64,000 nt of DNA, from assembly GCA_037968475.1 (NCBI GenBank), contig JBBKVO010000025.1, forward strand, positions 1-64,000, read 5' to 3'. Positions 27,496-35,870 of this stretch are shown piece by piece (within the stretch, counting starts at the first letter, position 1; the number at the start of each line of letters is the position of its first letter). The notes under the pieces were generated by a model that worked only from the letters and a program-made list of their open reading frames with translations, ran no database searches and was not told the DNA's origin. This DNA comes from SB11 sp037968475. Lineage in GTDB: Bacteria > Bacteroidota > Bacteroidia > UBA8524. The translations under genes were made by a program, and so were the position numbers.

Positions 27496-28737
27496 ATGCA
27501 CAGCCTTGGGTTAGTAGAATCATTTTCTGAGTTCAAGGAATTCAAGAATATCGACCGCGCCACTATGATGCGCGTGTTGGAAGACGTTTTCCGCAGTATG
27601 CTTCGCAAAAAATACGGTACCGACGAAAATTGCGACGTAATTATCAATACAGAGAAGGGCGACTTAGAGATATGGCGCACCCGTACCATTGTTGAAGATG
27701 GTGCAGTAGAAGATCCCGTATTTGAAATTGAACTTAGCGAAGCGCAAAAAATTGAAGCAGACTTTGAAGTAGGAGAAGAAGCAGTAGAAGAAGTAAAACT
27801 GCTTGATTTTGGCCGTCGCCTTATACTTACGGCTCGCCAAACCCTTATGTCGAAGATAATGGAGCTGGAAAAAGAAGAAGTTTTCCGCAAATATCAAGAC
27901 CGAGTGGGCGAGATTATTACTGGCGAGGTTTACCAAATTTGGAAAAAAGAGATAATGATTTTGGATGATGAAGGCAACGAGCTTTTATTACCCAAACCTG
28001 ATATGATACCTTCTGACTTTTACAAAAAAGGCGATTCAATTCGCGGCGTTGTAAAATCAGCAGATATGATAAACGGCACACCAAAAATTATACTTTCACG
28101 CACTGCCTCTGAGTTTTTAGAGCGTTTGTTTGAAATGGAAGTGCCTGAAATTTTAGATGGTCTTATCACCATAAAAAATATAGTACGTGAGCCAGGCGAA
28201 CGTGCAAAAGTAGCTGTAGAAAGCTATGACGACCGTATAGACCCTGTTGGAGCCTGCGTGGGCATGAAAGGTTCGCGTATACACGGTATAGTTCGCGAAT
28301 TACGTAATGAGAACATCGACGTAATAAACTACACTACCAACCTGCCACTATACATACAACGCTCGCTTAGTCCTGCAAAAATCTCATCAATAAAAGTTGA
28401 TGAGGATAAAAAAAGGGTAGCCGTTTTCTTAAAACCAGATCAAGTATCTTTGGCCATTGGAAAAGGCGGACACAATATTAAACTGGCTGGAAAATTAACA
28501 GGATACGAAATTGATGTTTATCGTGAAAATGATGATACAGAGATTGAGGAGGACATTGATTTAGAAGAATTTGCTGATGAAATAGACAGCTGGATATTAG
28601 ACGAACTAAAAGGAATAGGTTGCGATACAGCAAAAAGTGTGTTGGCATTGAGTGATGAAGACTTGGTGCGCCGCACAGAGCTTGAAGAAGAAACCATACA
28701 AGAGATAAAACAGATACTACAAGCTGAGTTTGAATAA
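27496..28737 (+). CDS. nusA: Transcription termination/antitermination factor NusA
   Basis: The 413-residue product has the NusA order: an N-terminal RNA-polymerase-binding domain (about 1-125), an S1 domain (about 135-200, GEIITGEVYQIWKKEIM), and two KH domains (about 225-345) with VGACVGMKGSRIHGI and VSLAIGKGGHNIKLA. A C-terminal acidic helix-hairpin-helix segment with DELKGIGCDTAKSVLAL follows. It binds RNA polymerase and modulates pausing, termination and rRNA antitermination. It follows rimP after 8 bp. The leader hairpin ahead of rimP is a natural target for NusA feedback. Confidence 0.95.
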   Translation: MHSLGLVESFSEFKEFKNIDRATMMRVLEDVFRSMLRKKYGTDENCDVIINTEKGDLEIWRTRTIVEDGAVEDPVFEIELSEAQKIEADFEVGEEAVEEVKLLDFGRRLILTARQTLMSKIMELEKEEVFRKYQDRVGEIITGEVYQIWKKEIMILDDEGNELLLPKPDMIPSDFYKKGDSIRGVVKSADMINGTPKIILSRTASEFLERLFEMEVPEILDGLITIKNIVREPGERAKVAVESYDDRIDPVGACVGMKGSRIHGIVRELRNENIDVINYTTNLPLYIQRSLSPAKISSIKVDEDKKRVAVFLKPDQVSLAIGKGGHNIKLAGKLTGYEIDVYRENDDTEIEEDIDLEEFADEIDSWILDELKGIGCDTAKSVLALSDEDLVRRTELEEETIQEIKQILQAEFE

Positions 28738-28742
28738 AACTT

Positions 28743-28785
28743 AGCCTGTAACGGCTGTTTTTTTGCGGTTTTGCGCTTATTTTTG
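28743..28785 (+). promoter_or_regulatory. Weak hairpin with T-run and internal promoter before infB
   Basis: A short stem AGCC-TGTAAC-GGCT (28743-28756) is followed by seven Ts, then by TATTTTTG at 28778-28785, a full TAnnTTTG match. Transcription from it would start near 28792, eight bases before the infB ATG. Partial termination after nusA with a separate infB promoter is inferred. Confidence 0.5.
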
Positions 28786-28799
28786 TACAATTATTATAA

Positions 28800-31700
28800 A
28801 TGACGGACAACGAAAAATCATACCGTATTAAAAGTGTAGCCACCGAATTAGGGGTAGGGGTGCAGACTATTGCTGAAGAGCTAAATAAAAATGGCTTTGA
28901 GGTAGATGCCAAACCTACGTCTAAAATTTCGGGCGACATGTATCAATTGCTCTTAAAAGTATTTAAGTCAGACAAAGAGGCACGCGAAGAAGCAAAACAG
29001 CTTGAGCGCAACAAAAAGGATCCTGATGCACCCACTGGCAATTACACCAACAAAGCCGATAACTTTGATGATGATATAGTACACATTACTACATCAAGCA
29101 TTGTTGAAGAGCCAATTGCTCCTATTGTAAAAGAGGAAAAAATTGCTCCGATAGAAGAAACCCCAGTTCCTCACGTACAAGAAACGAAGGTAGAGGAGAA
29201 AAAAGAAGAAACACCACAACCGAAAGCGGAAGAGCCAAAGGTTGAAGAGAAGAGAGAAGAACGCAAAGTGGTGCTTGCAGGGACAAAAGTGGTAGATAAA
29301 ATAGACCTTGATAATCTTGGAAAATCAACCAAAAAAGAACCCCTAAAAGAAGAAGTAACCGTTCCTAAAGCCGAAACGCCTAAAGTTGAGGAGAAGAAGG
29401 TTGAGGAAGCACCCAAGGTTGAAGAACCTAAAGCTGAAACGCCTAAGGTTGAAGAGAAAAAGATTGAAGAAGCACCTAAGGTAGAGGCTCCTAAAGCCGA
29501 AACGCCTAAAGTTGAGGAGAAAAAGGTAGAAGAAACGCCTAAGGTAGAGGCTCCCAAAGCTGAAACGCCTAAAGAAGTTACCCCTCCTGTTGCTGAAACA
29601 GAAACTCGTGTAGCAAATGATGGCCCTAAAGAAGTTGAAGTAGTAAAACCTAAAATGGAAAAACTACAAGGACTTAAAGTATTAGGCAAAATAGAACTTC
29701 CTCGTAAAGAAGAACATAAGAAAAAACCAGTAGCATCATCAGATGCTGATGGCACTAAAAAGAAACGCAAACGCAAAATTACCACAGTAATTAGCAGCGA
29801 TAATCCCAATCTTTCTAAAATTTCAAAAGAAAAAGGGTCAACTAATACCCCGAATACGAATAAGCCCAATACTAACAGCAACGACCGAAACAGTAACAAC
29901 CGAAACAGGCGTGGTGGTAGTAGTGAGCCAAAAGGAGAGATTAGTCAAAAAGAAATACAAGACAAGCTAAAACAAACGCTTGCCCGCATCAATCCAAGCA
30001 AATCATCAAACACAGGTTCACAGCGTTATAAAAATCGTCGTAATAAACGCGATCAACACGCCCAACACCGCGAAGATGCTTTGCAAGAGATGGAAGCAGA
30101 AAAAAACATCTTAAAAGTAACAGAGTTTGTTACTGCAAACGAGTTGGCAAAACTGATGGATATATCAGTAAACCAAGTTATTACCACTTGTTTCTCGTTA
30201 GGTATGATGGTTTCTATAAACCAACGCCTTGATGCGGAAACCATTACCATAGTGGCTGACGAGTTTGGCTTTGATGTTCAATTTGTTGGAGCGGATATAC
30301 AAGACACCATCGAGGAAGAAGAAGATAGTCCAGAAGATTTATTGCCTCGTGCCCCTATCGTTACCGTTATGGGTCACGTAGATCACGGTAAAACATCGTT
30401 ACTGGATTATATACGCGACGCTAATATAGTAGCAGGTGAAGCAGGGGGTATAACCCAGCACATTGGTGCCTACGAGGTAACACTTAAAGATGGCCGCCAA
30501 ATTACCTTCCTAGATACACCGGGGCACGAAGCCTTTACAGCAATGCGTGCAAGGGGAGCAAAACTTACCGATATAGCTATTATAGTAATAGCTGCCGATG
30601 ATAATGTGATGCCCCAAACCAAAGAAGCCATTAGCCACGCACAAGCGGCCAATGTGCCTATGGTGTTTGCGTTTAACAAGATTGATAAAGACGGAGCTAA
30701 CCCCGATAAACTGAGAGAAGAACTTTCTGCCATGAATATATTGGTAGAAGAGTGGGGCGGAAAATACCAAACACAAGAAATATCAGCCAAAAAAGGGTTG
30801 AATATTAATGACCTTTTAGAAAAAGTGCTTCTTGAAGCAGAAATGCTTGATCTAAAAGCCAACCCGAATAAACGTGCAAAAGGGGCTGTAATTGAAGCTC
30901 GTATGGATAAAGGTCGCGGTATCGTAACTACTGTGATGGTGCAAGAAGGAACCCTGAAAATGGGCGATCCGATTGTAGCAGGAGCAATGGCCGGACGTAT
31001 TAAAGCGATGTTTAATGAAAGAGGACAGAAAGTTGAAGTAGCAGGGCCATCAGTACCCGTATCGGTACTTGGTTTCTCATCACCGCCACAAGCGGGTGAA
31101 GCCTTCAACGTAATGTCTAGTGAAGCAGAAGCAAAAGACATTTCAAACAAACGTAGCCAATTGCTACGCGAGCAAGGGCTGCGTACTAAGAAACACATTA
31201 CCCTTGATGAGATTGGTCGCCGACTTGCTATTGGTAACTTTAAAGAGCTTAATATCATCGTTAAAGCCGATGTGGATGGTTCAGCAGAAGCCTTAGCAGA
31301 TTCACTACTGAAACTTTCTACCGACGAGGTACAAGTAAACGTAATACTAAAAGGCGTAGGTCAAATATCAGAAAGCGATGTATTGTTGGCCACAGCCTCT
31401 GATGCGATAATAGTTGGTTTCCAAGTGCGTCCTTCAATACAAGCCAAACGTTTGGCCGAGAACGAGGATATTGAGATTAAATTATACTCAATCATATACA
31501 GTGCTATCGACGAGATTAAATCGGCAATAGAAGGTCTGTTAGAACCTAAGATTGAAGAAAAAGTTGTGTGTAACGTACAGGTGCGTGAAGTATTTAAAAT
31601 TACTAAAGTAGGTACCATTGCAGGTTGTATGGTTACCGACGGTAAAATTACCCGTAACACCAAAATACGTATCATTCGCGATGGTGTAGTAGTACACACA

Positions 31701-31856
31701 GGAGCAATAGATGCTTTGAAACGTTATAAAGACGACGTTAAAGAAGTATCTACAGGCTATGAGTGCGGTATAAGCATTAAAAACTTTAACGATATACAAG
31801 TTGACGATAACATAGAAGGCTTTGAAGAAGTTGAAGTGAAACGTAAACTGAACTAA
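28800..31856 (+). CDS. infB: Translation initiation factor IF-2
   Basis: The 1018-residue GTPase brings initiator tRNA to the 30S subunit. An IF2_N domain lies at about 1-55 (RIKSVATELGVGVQTIAEEL), then a long low-complexity linker (about 60-430) rich in Lys, Glu and Pro with a 21-residue repeat, then a second IF2_N-like domain (about 440-500). The G domain (about 520-690) has G1 GHVDHGKTS, G3 DTPGHEAF and G4 FNKIDK. Domains II-IV follow, ending in FEEVEVKRKLN. The linker is longer than in many relatives. It is the last gene of the operon and ends at a strong bidirectional terminator. Confidence 0.96.
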   Translation: MTDNEKSYRIKSVATELGVGVQTIAEELNKNGFEVDAKPTSKISGDMYQLLLKVFKSDKEAREEAKQLERNKKDPDAPTGNYTNKADNFDDDIVHITTSSIVEEPIAPIVKEEKIAPIEETPVPHVQETKVEEKKEETPQPKAEEPKVEEKREERKVVLAGTKVVDKIDLDNLGKSTKKEPLKEEVTVPKAETPKVEEKKVEEAPKVEEPKAETPKVEEKKIEEAPKVEAPKAETPKVEEKKVEETPKVEAPKAETPKEVTPPVAETETRVANDGPKEVEVVKPKMEKLQGLKVLGKIELPRKEEHKKKPVASSDADGTKKKRKRKITTVISSDNPNLSKISKEKGSTNTPNTNKPNTNSNDRNSNNRNRRGGSSEPKGEISQKEIQDKLKQTLARINPSKSSNTGSQRYKNRRNKRDQHAQHREDALQEMEAEKNILKVTEFVTANELAKLMDISVNQVITTCFSLGMMVSINQRLDAETITIVADEFGFDVQFVGADIQDTIEEEEDSPEDLLPRAPIVTVMGHVDHGKTSLLDYIRDANIVAGEAGGITQHIGAYEVTLKDGRQITFLDTPGHEAFTAMRARGAKLTDIAIIVIAADDNVMPQTKEAISHAQAANVPMVFAFNKIDKDGANPDKLREELSAMNILVEEWGGKYQTQEISAKKGLNINDLLEKVLLEAEMLDLKANPNKRAKGAVIEARMDKGRGIVTTVMVQEGTLKMGDPIVAGAMAGRIKAMFNERGQKVEVAGPSVPVSVLGFSSPPQAGEAFNVMSSEAEAKDISNKRSQLLREQGLRTKKHITLDEIGRRLAIGNFKELNIIVKADVDGSAEALADSLLKLSTDEVQVNVILKGVGQISESDVLLATASDAIIVGFQVRPSIQAKRLAENEDIEIKLYSIIYSAIDEIKSAIEGLLEPKIEEKVVCNVQVREVFKITKVGTIAGCMVTDGKITRNTKIRIIRDGVVVHTGAIDALKRYKDDVKEVSTGYECGISIKNFNDIQVDDNIEGFEEVEVKRKLN
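29367..29573 (+). repeat. 63-bp tandem repeat inside infB (21 residues per unit)
   Basis: Three full 63-bp units start at 29367, 29430 and 29493, followed by a partial unit. Each encodes KAETPKVEEKK(V/I)EE(A/T)PKVE plus two residues. The units differ mainly at synonymous positions, so the repeat is kept at protein level. It creates long antisense open frames that are not genes. Confidence 0.85.
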
Positions 31857-31879
31857 TAGTATTGAATACAAGAATACAA

Positions 31880-31913
31880 ACAAGAAAGGCCGCTAATCAG
31901 CGGCCTTTCTTGT
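31880..31913. terminator. Bidirectional terminator between infB and the beta-barrel gene
   Basis: A 15-bp perfect stem ACAAGAAAGGCCGCT / AGCGGCCTTTCTTGT with an AATC loop lies in the convergent gap, 23 bp after the infB stop. Pyrimidine-rich flanks on both strands suit termination in either direction. Confidence 0.88.
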
Positions 31914-31937
31914 TTAAGTAGGTATTGTTCATTTTAG

Positions 31938-32639
31938 TTAAAAAAGATAGCCTAATGAAACAGAGCCGTTTATTATAAAGTAATTTTGCAAACGAGAATT
32001 CACACTCTTAAACATCTCCCTTCTGAGAGAAGACCCGTCTGAATTGGCAGGCTCAAAATCTACGATAATGTAAGCAGAACTGATACTATAGTCAAAAATC
32101 AACCGATCTCCTAAAATGTATTTATTCCCAAAAGTAAGACCCGTGGCCATTGTTCCGCCACGATAAAAACGATAATTATCGCCAAAAATGTGGTTTTTTG
32201 CGTCATAAACATTATATGTAAGAAACAGTACGTTTGCAGAGAAGTACTTTCCAACGGGTGCTAGGTAGTCACTTTTAAAAGTTGTTGATGCAACAGAAAA
32301 CTTTAAAACATTTGTTTTTGAAGCGTAATAATAATCTCGTCCTTTATTTTCTACCTCTTCAAAGGTATTGTCAAAATCAAATGGCACAAAAGAGTTTAAA
32401 CGCCTATACTCTAAGCCAACACTGATTTTTTTGGCAACAACATGATCAATGCCCAAACCATAACTAATGTCAAAAGGAGTTGAGGGAGGCACAAAATCTA
32501 TATTAAGAAAATTTGGAGCAATACCTGATGTAATATAAACACTCGTTCTTTTCCCCATGTAACCGGGCACTTGGGCGAAAAGGATAAATGAGGAGCCAAT
32601 AATTAAGTTAAAAACAAGTAAGATTTTTAATGTTCTCAT
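31938..32639 (-). CDS. Probable outer-membrane beta-barrel protein
   Basis: The 233-residue product has a signal peptide ending near FILFAQ and alternating hydrophobic strand patterns such as ISVGLEYRRLNSF, YFSANVLFLTYNVYD and YFIINGSVSLGYLF. The C-terminal phenylalanine is typical for proteins inserted by the BAM machinery. No enzyme motif is present. It lies 4 bp downstream of the M48 protease gene in the same direction, so the two are one operon and may act together in the envelope. The family is not recognised beyond a small OMP-like barrel. Confidence 0.72.
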   Translation of the reverse strand: MRTLKILLVFNLIIGSSFILFAQVPGYMGKRTSVYITSGIAPNFLNIDFVPPSTPFDISYGLGIDHVVAKKISVGLEYRRLNSFVPFDFDNTFEEVENKGRDYYYASKTNVLKFSVASTTFKSDYLAPVGKYFSANVLFLTYNVYDAKNHIFGDNYRFYRGGTMATGLTFGNKYILGDRLIFDYSISSAYIIVDFEPANSDGSSLRREMFKSVNSRLQNYFIINGSVSLGYLF

Positions 32640-32643
32640 AATA

Positions 32644-34938
32644 TTATTGATTCTCTAATTGTGCCTTTTTAATTTTAAGCATAAAATCATAAACAGTGCT
32701 TTTGGAAACATCTTTTCGGTTTTTAGCCTTAATTAAGCGGAGATCTTTGGTTACAACTCCCCCTGTTTTAAGATCTAACAATATCATAAAGTGCGCAGTA
32801 ACTTGATTTTTAGAAATTATGTTTGACAATACAAATGGCCATGATACCAAGGGGAGAACGACTCCTAGCACAAGATTTTCTTGGTAATAATCTTCTGTTT
32901 TCTTTTCAACAAAAGAAACAGTTCCCATAAGACAGACATAACTACTATTTAATGTATCACTAATGTTTTTCAGGAGAGAATAATCCGCAGGAAAAGGGTT
33001 TTGGTGTTCGTACATAAAAGACTCTCCTATCCAATCTTTTAATATTGAAAGTGTATTGAAGGAGTTAATGTCTTTTTGACCAATGTTTTTTTCTGCTAAA
33101 ATAGTATGAGAAATTTTTGCAGCTGAAGCACAAAAATCAATTTGTGAAGTCAAAGTAAACAAATCACGTTCTCCCGCAATCAGTCGTAAAGGTTTGTTTT
33201 TGCGGGCATCTATGCTTAAGGACAGGGGAGATAGAAACACTATATTTTTTCCGCTATCATCAAGCCTGTTATTATATTCAACAATTTGCCCCTTTTTTTT
33301 AGAAGTAAAAAGGGGAACACTTCTCGAATAAGAGTTTGCAAACCCAGTGTCTGTAATATACTCGGCAAACGCATATTTTAGTGCATTAGCCAAAGTACTT
33401 GAGACCAAGAAGTCCTCAACATCTTCTTTCTCAAAAGGTTTTCTAATGCCAATCTCGTTAGGTATACGTTTTGGGGTAATTAAATCAACATGTAAAAAGG
33501 TTTTTTTTGGTATTAAACTAGTACTTGTGTCTTTTAGAATCGTTTCACCACTGGTAAAGTCTTTTAATTCGTTTATTATAGAGTCGGGTAAAGGCGCGTT
33601 ATAAAAAGCATCTAATCCTTCATAAAAATTTAAAGATACGTTATAAAAACTATGCTGTAAAAGAGTATTCACCTCTTTGTCGTCATACTTTGAGCATGTT
33701 CTCCAACAAAAATCTGTTGAGAGAACAGCAGCATCTTTCTCACGAAGTTTGTTTAGAAAAAAGCCGATCTTTTGTTGTTCCCCTTCAAAACGTTTGTCAT
33801 CACTTTCTTTTTCATGACGGTTTTTTTTGCTACGAGACAATGAATACAGAGCCTTAGAAATAACAGTCATTAAGAACTTGTTGTCAGGGTATCTTTTTAA
33901 GAGACAATAGGAAGCATAAATGCACGAACTAAAATCAGCATTTAATAATGCTAATCGGCAAAACTCAAATTGAGAGATTTTTTTTGAAAGTAGAAAAGCA
34001 TCTTCCGAAACTATAAAATCTTCTCCAATAGTATTACCTAATCCAATTTCAGTTATAGCGAGAACTCTTTTTGAAATATTTGGATGTGTACTATTCTTAT
34101 CATCTTCCTCTTCAAAACGAGGCTTAGATACTTTTGATAGAATATAACTTTTAGGCCAAACCAAATTTTTTGTTTCAAAAAAAGAAATGTCAAAAAAAGT
34201 ACTATCAAAAGGTAAAGAAGACCTCCTCAAAACCTCAAAAGCTTGCAAAACATTTTTAGAAGAGTACTTTGTTCTAGAAAAAGTAGCATAACCAAGCTTG
34301 TCTGCTTCAAACTCTTTTTCTTTTGAATAAACAGCATTTGATAAGAATGTAAGAGTTGATTCATACCCTCCGTTTTCTCCATAATCTTTTGAAGTCCGAA
34401 CTTTTTTCTGAATAAAAATATCAATTGAATGCTTCTTCTTGAAATGAACCATTTCATGGCATAATACAAAGGCAAGCTCAGCTTCTGTATTTAGGCGCGC
34501 AATAAGTCCAGTTGTAACCAGTAATTGTCCGTCATCAGTAGCGAAAGCATTAGCATAGTTAGACTTTATTACATATACCGTTGGTTGTTTCTCCAAATCG
34601 GTAAAGGGGTATAAATATGCAACAATTGAATTTAGATATCGCCCAATAGTGTCGTTGTATACAACACGGCCACTTTTTAATAAATCATCAATTGCAAATG
34701 CAGATTCTAAATAAAACTCCCCTTTTAGTTTTCGTATTTTCCTTGCTTCTTTTTTAGAAATACGATCTTTACGGGTATAATACTTTTTTGTTGAAGAAGA
34801 AGAAAACTCATCAGGAAGTGTGCCCGAAGAGGTAATAGTAGAGTAATTATTAAAATCTATTTCTTGCCCGAATAGAGTATTACCGCAAACAAGCAGAAAG
34901 AGTAATACTGAAAAATGTTTTGTAATACGCTTAATCAT
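32644..34938 (-). CDS. Exported M48-family zinc metalloprotease
   Basis: The 764-residue product has a signal peptide (MIKRITKHF onwards, ending near LFGQ) and an M48 peptidase domain (about 70-300). The zinc site is H161-E162-M-V-H165 in LCHEMVHF, with the third ligand probably in KEFEADKLGY near residue 211. A long C-terminal region (about 300-764) has no clear motif; VVLPLVSWPFVLSN near 710 could be a hydrophobic or membrane-associated stretch. M48 enzymes of the BepA/LoiP type process outer-membrane proteins, which fits the barrel gene next to it, but this is inference. The ATG at 34938 is preferred over 34956 because it starts the signal peptide. Confidence 0.82.
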   Translation of the reverse strand: MIKRITKHFSVLLFLLVCGNTLFGQEIDFNNYSTITSSGTLPDEFSSSSTKKYYTRKDRISKKEARKIRKLKGEFYLESAFAIDDLLKSGRVVYNDTIGRYLNSIVAYLYPFTDLEKQPTVYVIKSNYANAFATDDGQLLVTTGLIARLNTEAELAFVLCHEMVHFKKKHSIDIFIQKKVRTSKDYGENGGYESTLTFLSNAVYSKEKEFEADKLGYATFSRTKYSSKNVLQAFEVLRRSSLPFDSTFFDISFFETKNLVWPKSYILSKVSKPRFEEEDDKNSTHPNISKRVLAITEIGLGNTIGEDFIVSEDAFLLSKKISQFEFCRLALLNADFSSCIYASYCLLKRYPDNKFLMTVISKALYSLSRSKKNRHEKESDDKRFEGEQQKIGFFLNKLREKDAAVLSTDFCWRTCSKYDDKEVNTLLQHSFYNVSLNFYEGLDAFYNAPLPDSIINELKDFTSGETILKDTSTSLIPKKTFLHVDLITPKRIPNEIGIRKPFEKEDVEDFLVSSTLANALKYAFAEYITDTGFANSYSRSVPLFTSKKKGQIVEYNNRLDDSGKNIVFLSPLSLSIDARKNKPLRLIAGERDLFTLTSQIDFCASAAKISHTILAEKNIGQKDINSFNTLSILKDWIGESFMYEHQNPFPADYSLLKNISDTLNSSYVCLMGTVSFVEKKTEDYYQENLVLGVVLPLVSWPFVLSNIISKNQVTAHFMILLDLKTGGVVTKDLRLIKAKNRKDVSKSTVYDFMLKIKKAQLENQ

Positions 34939-34973
34939 ATAAGACCGTGAACACAATTTTATGTTTTTTTTCT

Positions 34974-34981
34974 TACTTTTG
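34974..34981 (+). promoter_or_regulatory. -7 element for the lipoprotein at 34999
   Basis: TACTTTTG is a full TAnnTTTG match. It sits 17 bp upstream of the ATG and lies in the divergent gap with the M48 operon. Confidence 0.5.
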
Positions 34982-34998
34982 GTAACAAGAAATATTAT

Positions 34999-35796
34999 AT
35001 GTTTAAAAAAGAGTCTCTTGTTCTTTTTGCCTTAATCTTCACTTTAATAAATACTGGTTGTAGAAAAGAAGAGGTATTATTAGATAGCCGTTATGAAGAG
35101 TGTCGTTCGCTGGCTTTTGATATTCCGAAGATGTTTGTTGTGAGTGGTGAAGATAAACTAGGCTCGCGAATATCATTTCAAGTATCAACAGCACGTGACA
35201 ACCTGGGGTCAGTTGATTTTTATTGGATTAACCCACAAGGGGATACTATATCTATACCGATAACTGGTTTTTACGAGATACCGTCTTTAGACATAACTCA
35301 CAGGGGGGAACATTTTGTTTTTTATAAATATAAGGAAGGGAAAAGATGTGAATCGTATAAAAGAAAAATAGAGCTTAATGTTCCGTCGAACGGTATTCAA
35401 CTATGCACTCCGCCAGACAACTCCGTTGACATAAAAGGATATTTTAATAAAATAAATGGCTTAATCACACACTATAAGGTGGGAAATGATTATGTGATTA
35501 AAAGTGATACCACACCAGGAGCTCCTTTGCCACATGTAACGATTAGAATTAACAGGCCAGCACTAGAGGCTGGATATTATGGAACTGTTAATGGGCCATT
35601 TACTAATAGAGTTGACAAACAAGCTGATGTAAGCATAATTTCTGGCTATGGCTTTAGCACAGATAAAGAGGCCAAAATTTACATCAAAAAGATAAATCAA
35701 AATTTGTTTGAGGTTATCTGTTGTGAGCAGCTGCTTATCTCGGATGTAATTCAAGGAAAAAAGTTCTCGCTTACCTTTAGGTTTATATGCAAGTAG
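34999..35796 (+). CDS. Lipoprotein of unknown function
   Basis: The 265-residue product has a lipoprotein signal with lipobox I-N-T-G-C near residue 21, then RKEEVLLDSRYEECRS. The first half looks like an Ig- or PKD-type beta domain (SVDFYWINPQGDTISIP, then HRGEHFVFYKYKEGKRC). The second half (DIKGYFNKINGLITHY to the end) looks like another beta domain with paired cysteines (VICCEQL). No family is recognised. The gene is divergent from the M48-barrel operon and like it is A/T-richer than the flanking starch genes. A surface-exposed or periplasmic binding role is possible, not shown. Confidence 0.7.
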   Translation: MFKKESLVLFALIFTLINTGCRKEEVLLDSRYEECRSLAFDIPKMFVVSGEDKLGSRISFQVSTARDNLGSVDFYWINPQGDTISIPITGFYEIPSLDITHRGEHFVFYKYKEGKRCESYKRKIELNVPSNGIQLCTPPDNSVDIKGYFNKINGLITHYKVGNDYVIKSDTTPGAPLPHVTIRINRPALEAGYYGTVNGPFTNRVDKQADVSIISGYGFSTDKEAKIYIKKINQNLFEVICCEQLLISDVIQGKKFSLTFRFICK

Positions 35797-35842
35797 GACG
35801 GTCTAAATCTTTAATGTTGTGATATTCATCAGCGATTGCTTA

Positions 35843-35863
35843 AACTTGTACTAAGTACACTTA
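35843..35863. promoter_or_regulatory. Starch-regulon operator site 4 (degenerate left half)
   Basis: The right half ACACTTA is perfect, and the left half AACTTGT matches five of seven positions of the consensus half-site, with the same 7-base spacer. It ends 7 bp before the ATG of the SusA-like gene. A TAAACTTG (-7-like, one mismatch) overlaps its left half. Confidence 0.6.
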
Positions 35864-35870
35864 GCATACA

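Noticed and set aside
29367..29573. CRISPR-like array
   Set aside because: Units are directly adjacent without spacers and encode a protein repeat inside infB.
29171..29899. 242-codon antisense frame opposite infB
   Set aside because: It is the shadow of the Lys-Glu-Pro repeat; its product is a low-complexity Ser/Leu repeat with no start signals, and the plus strand is clearly infB.
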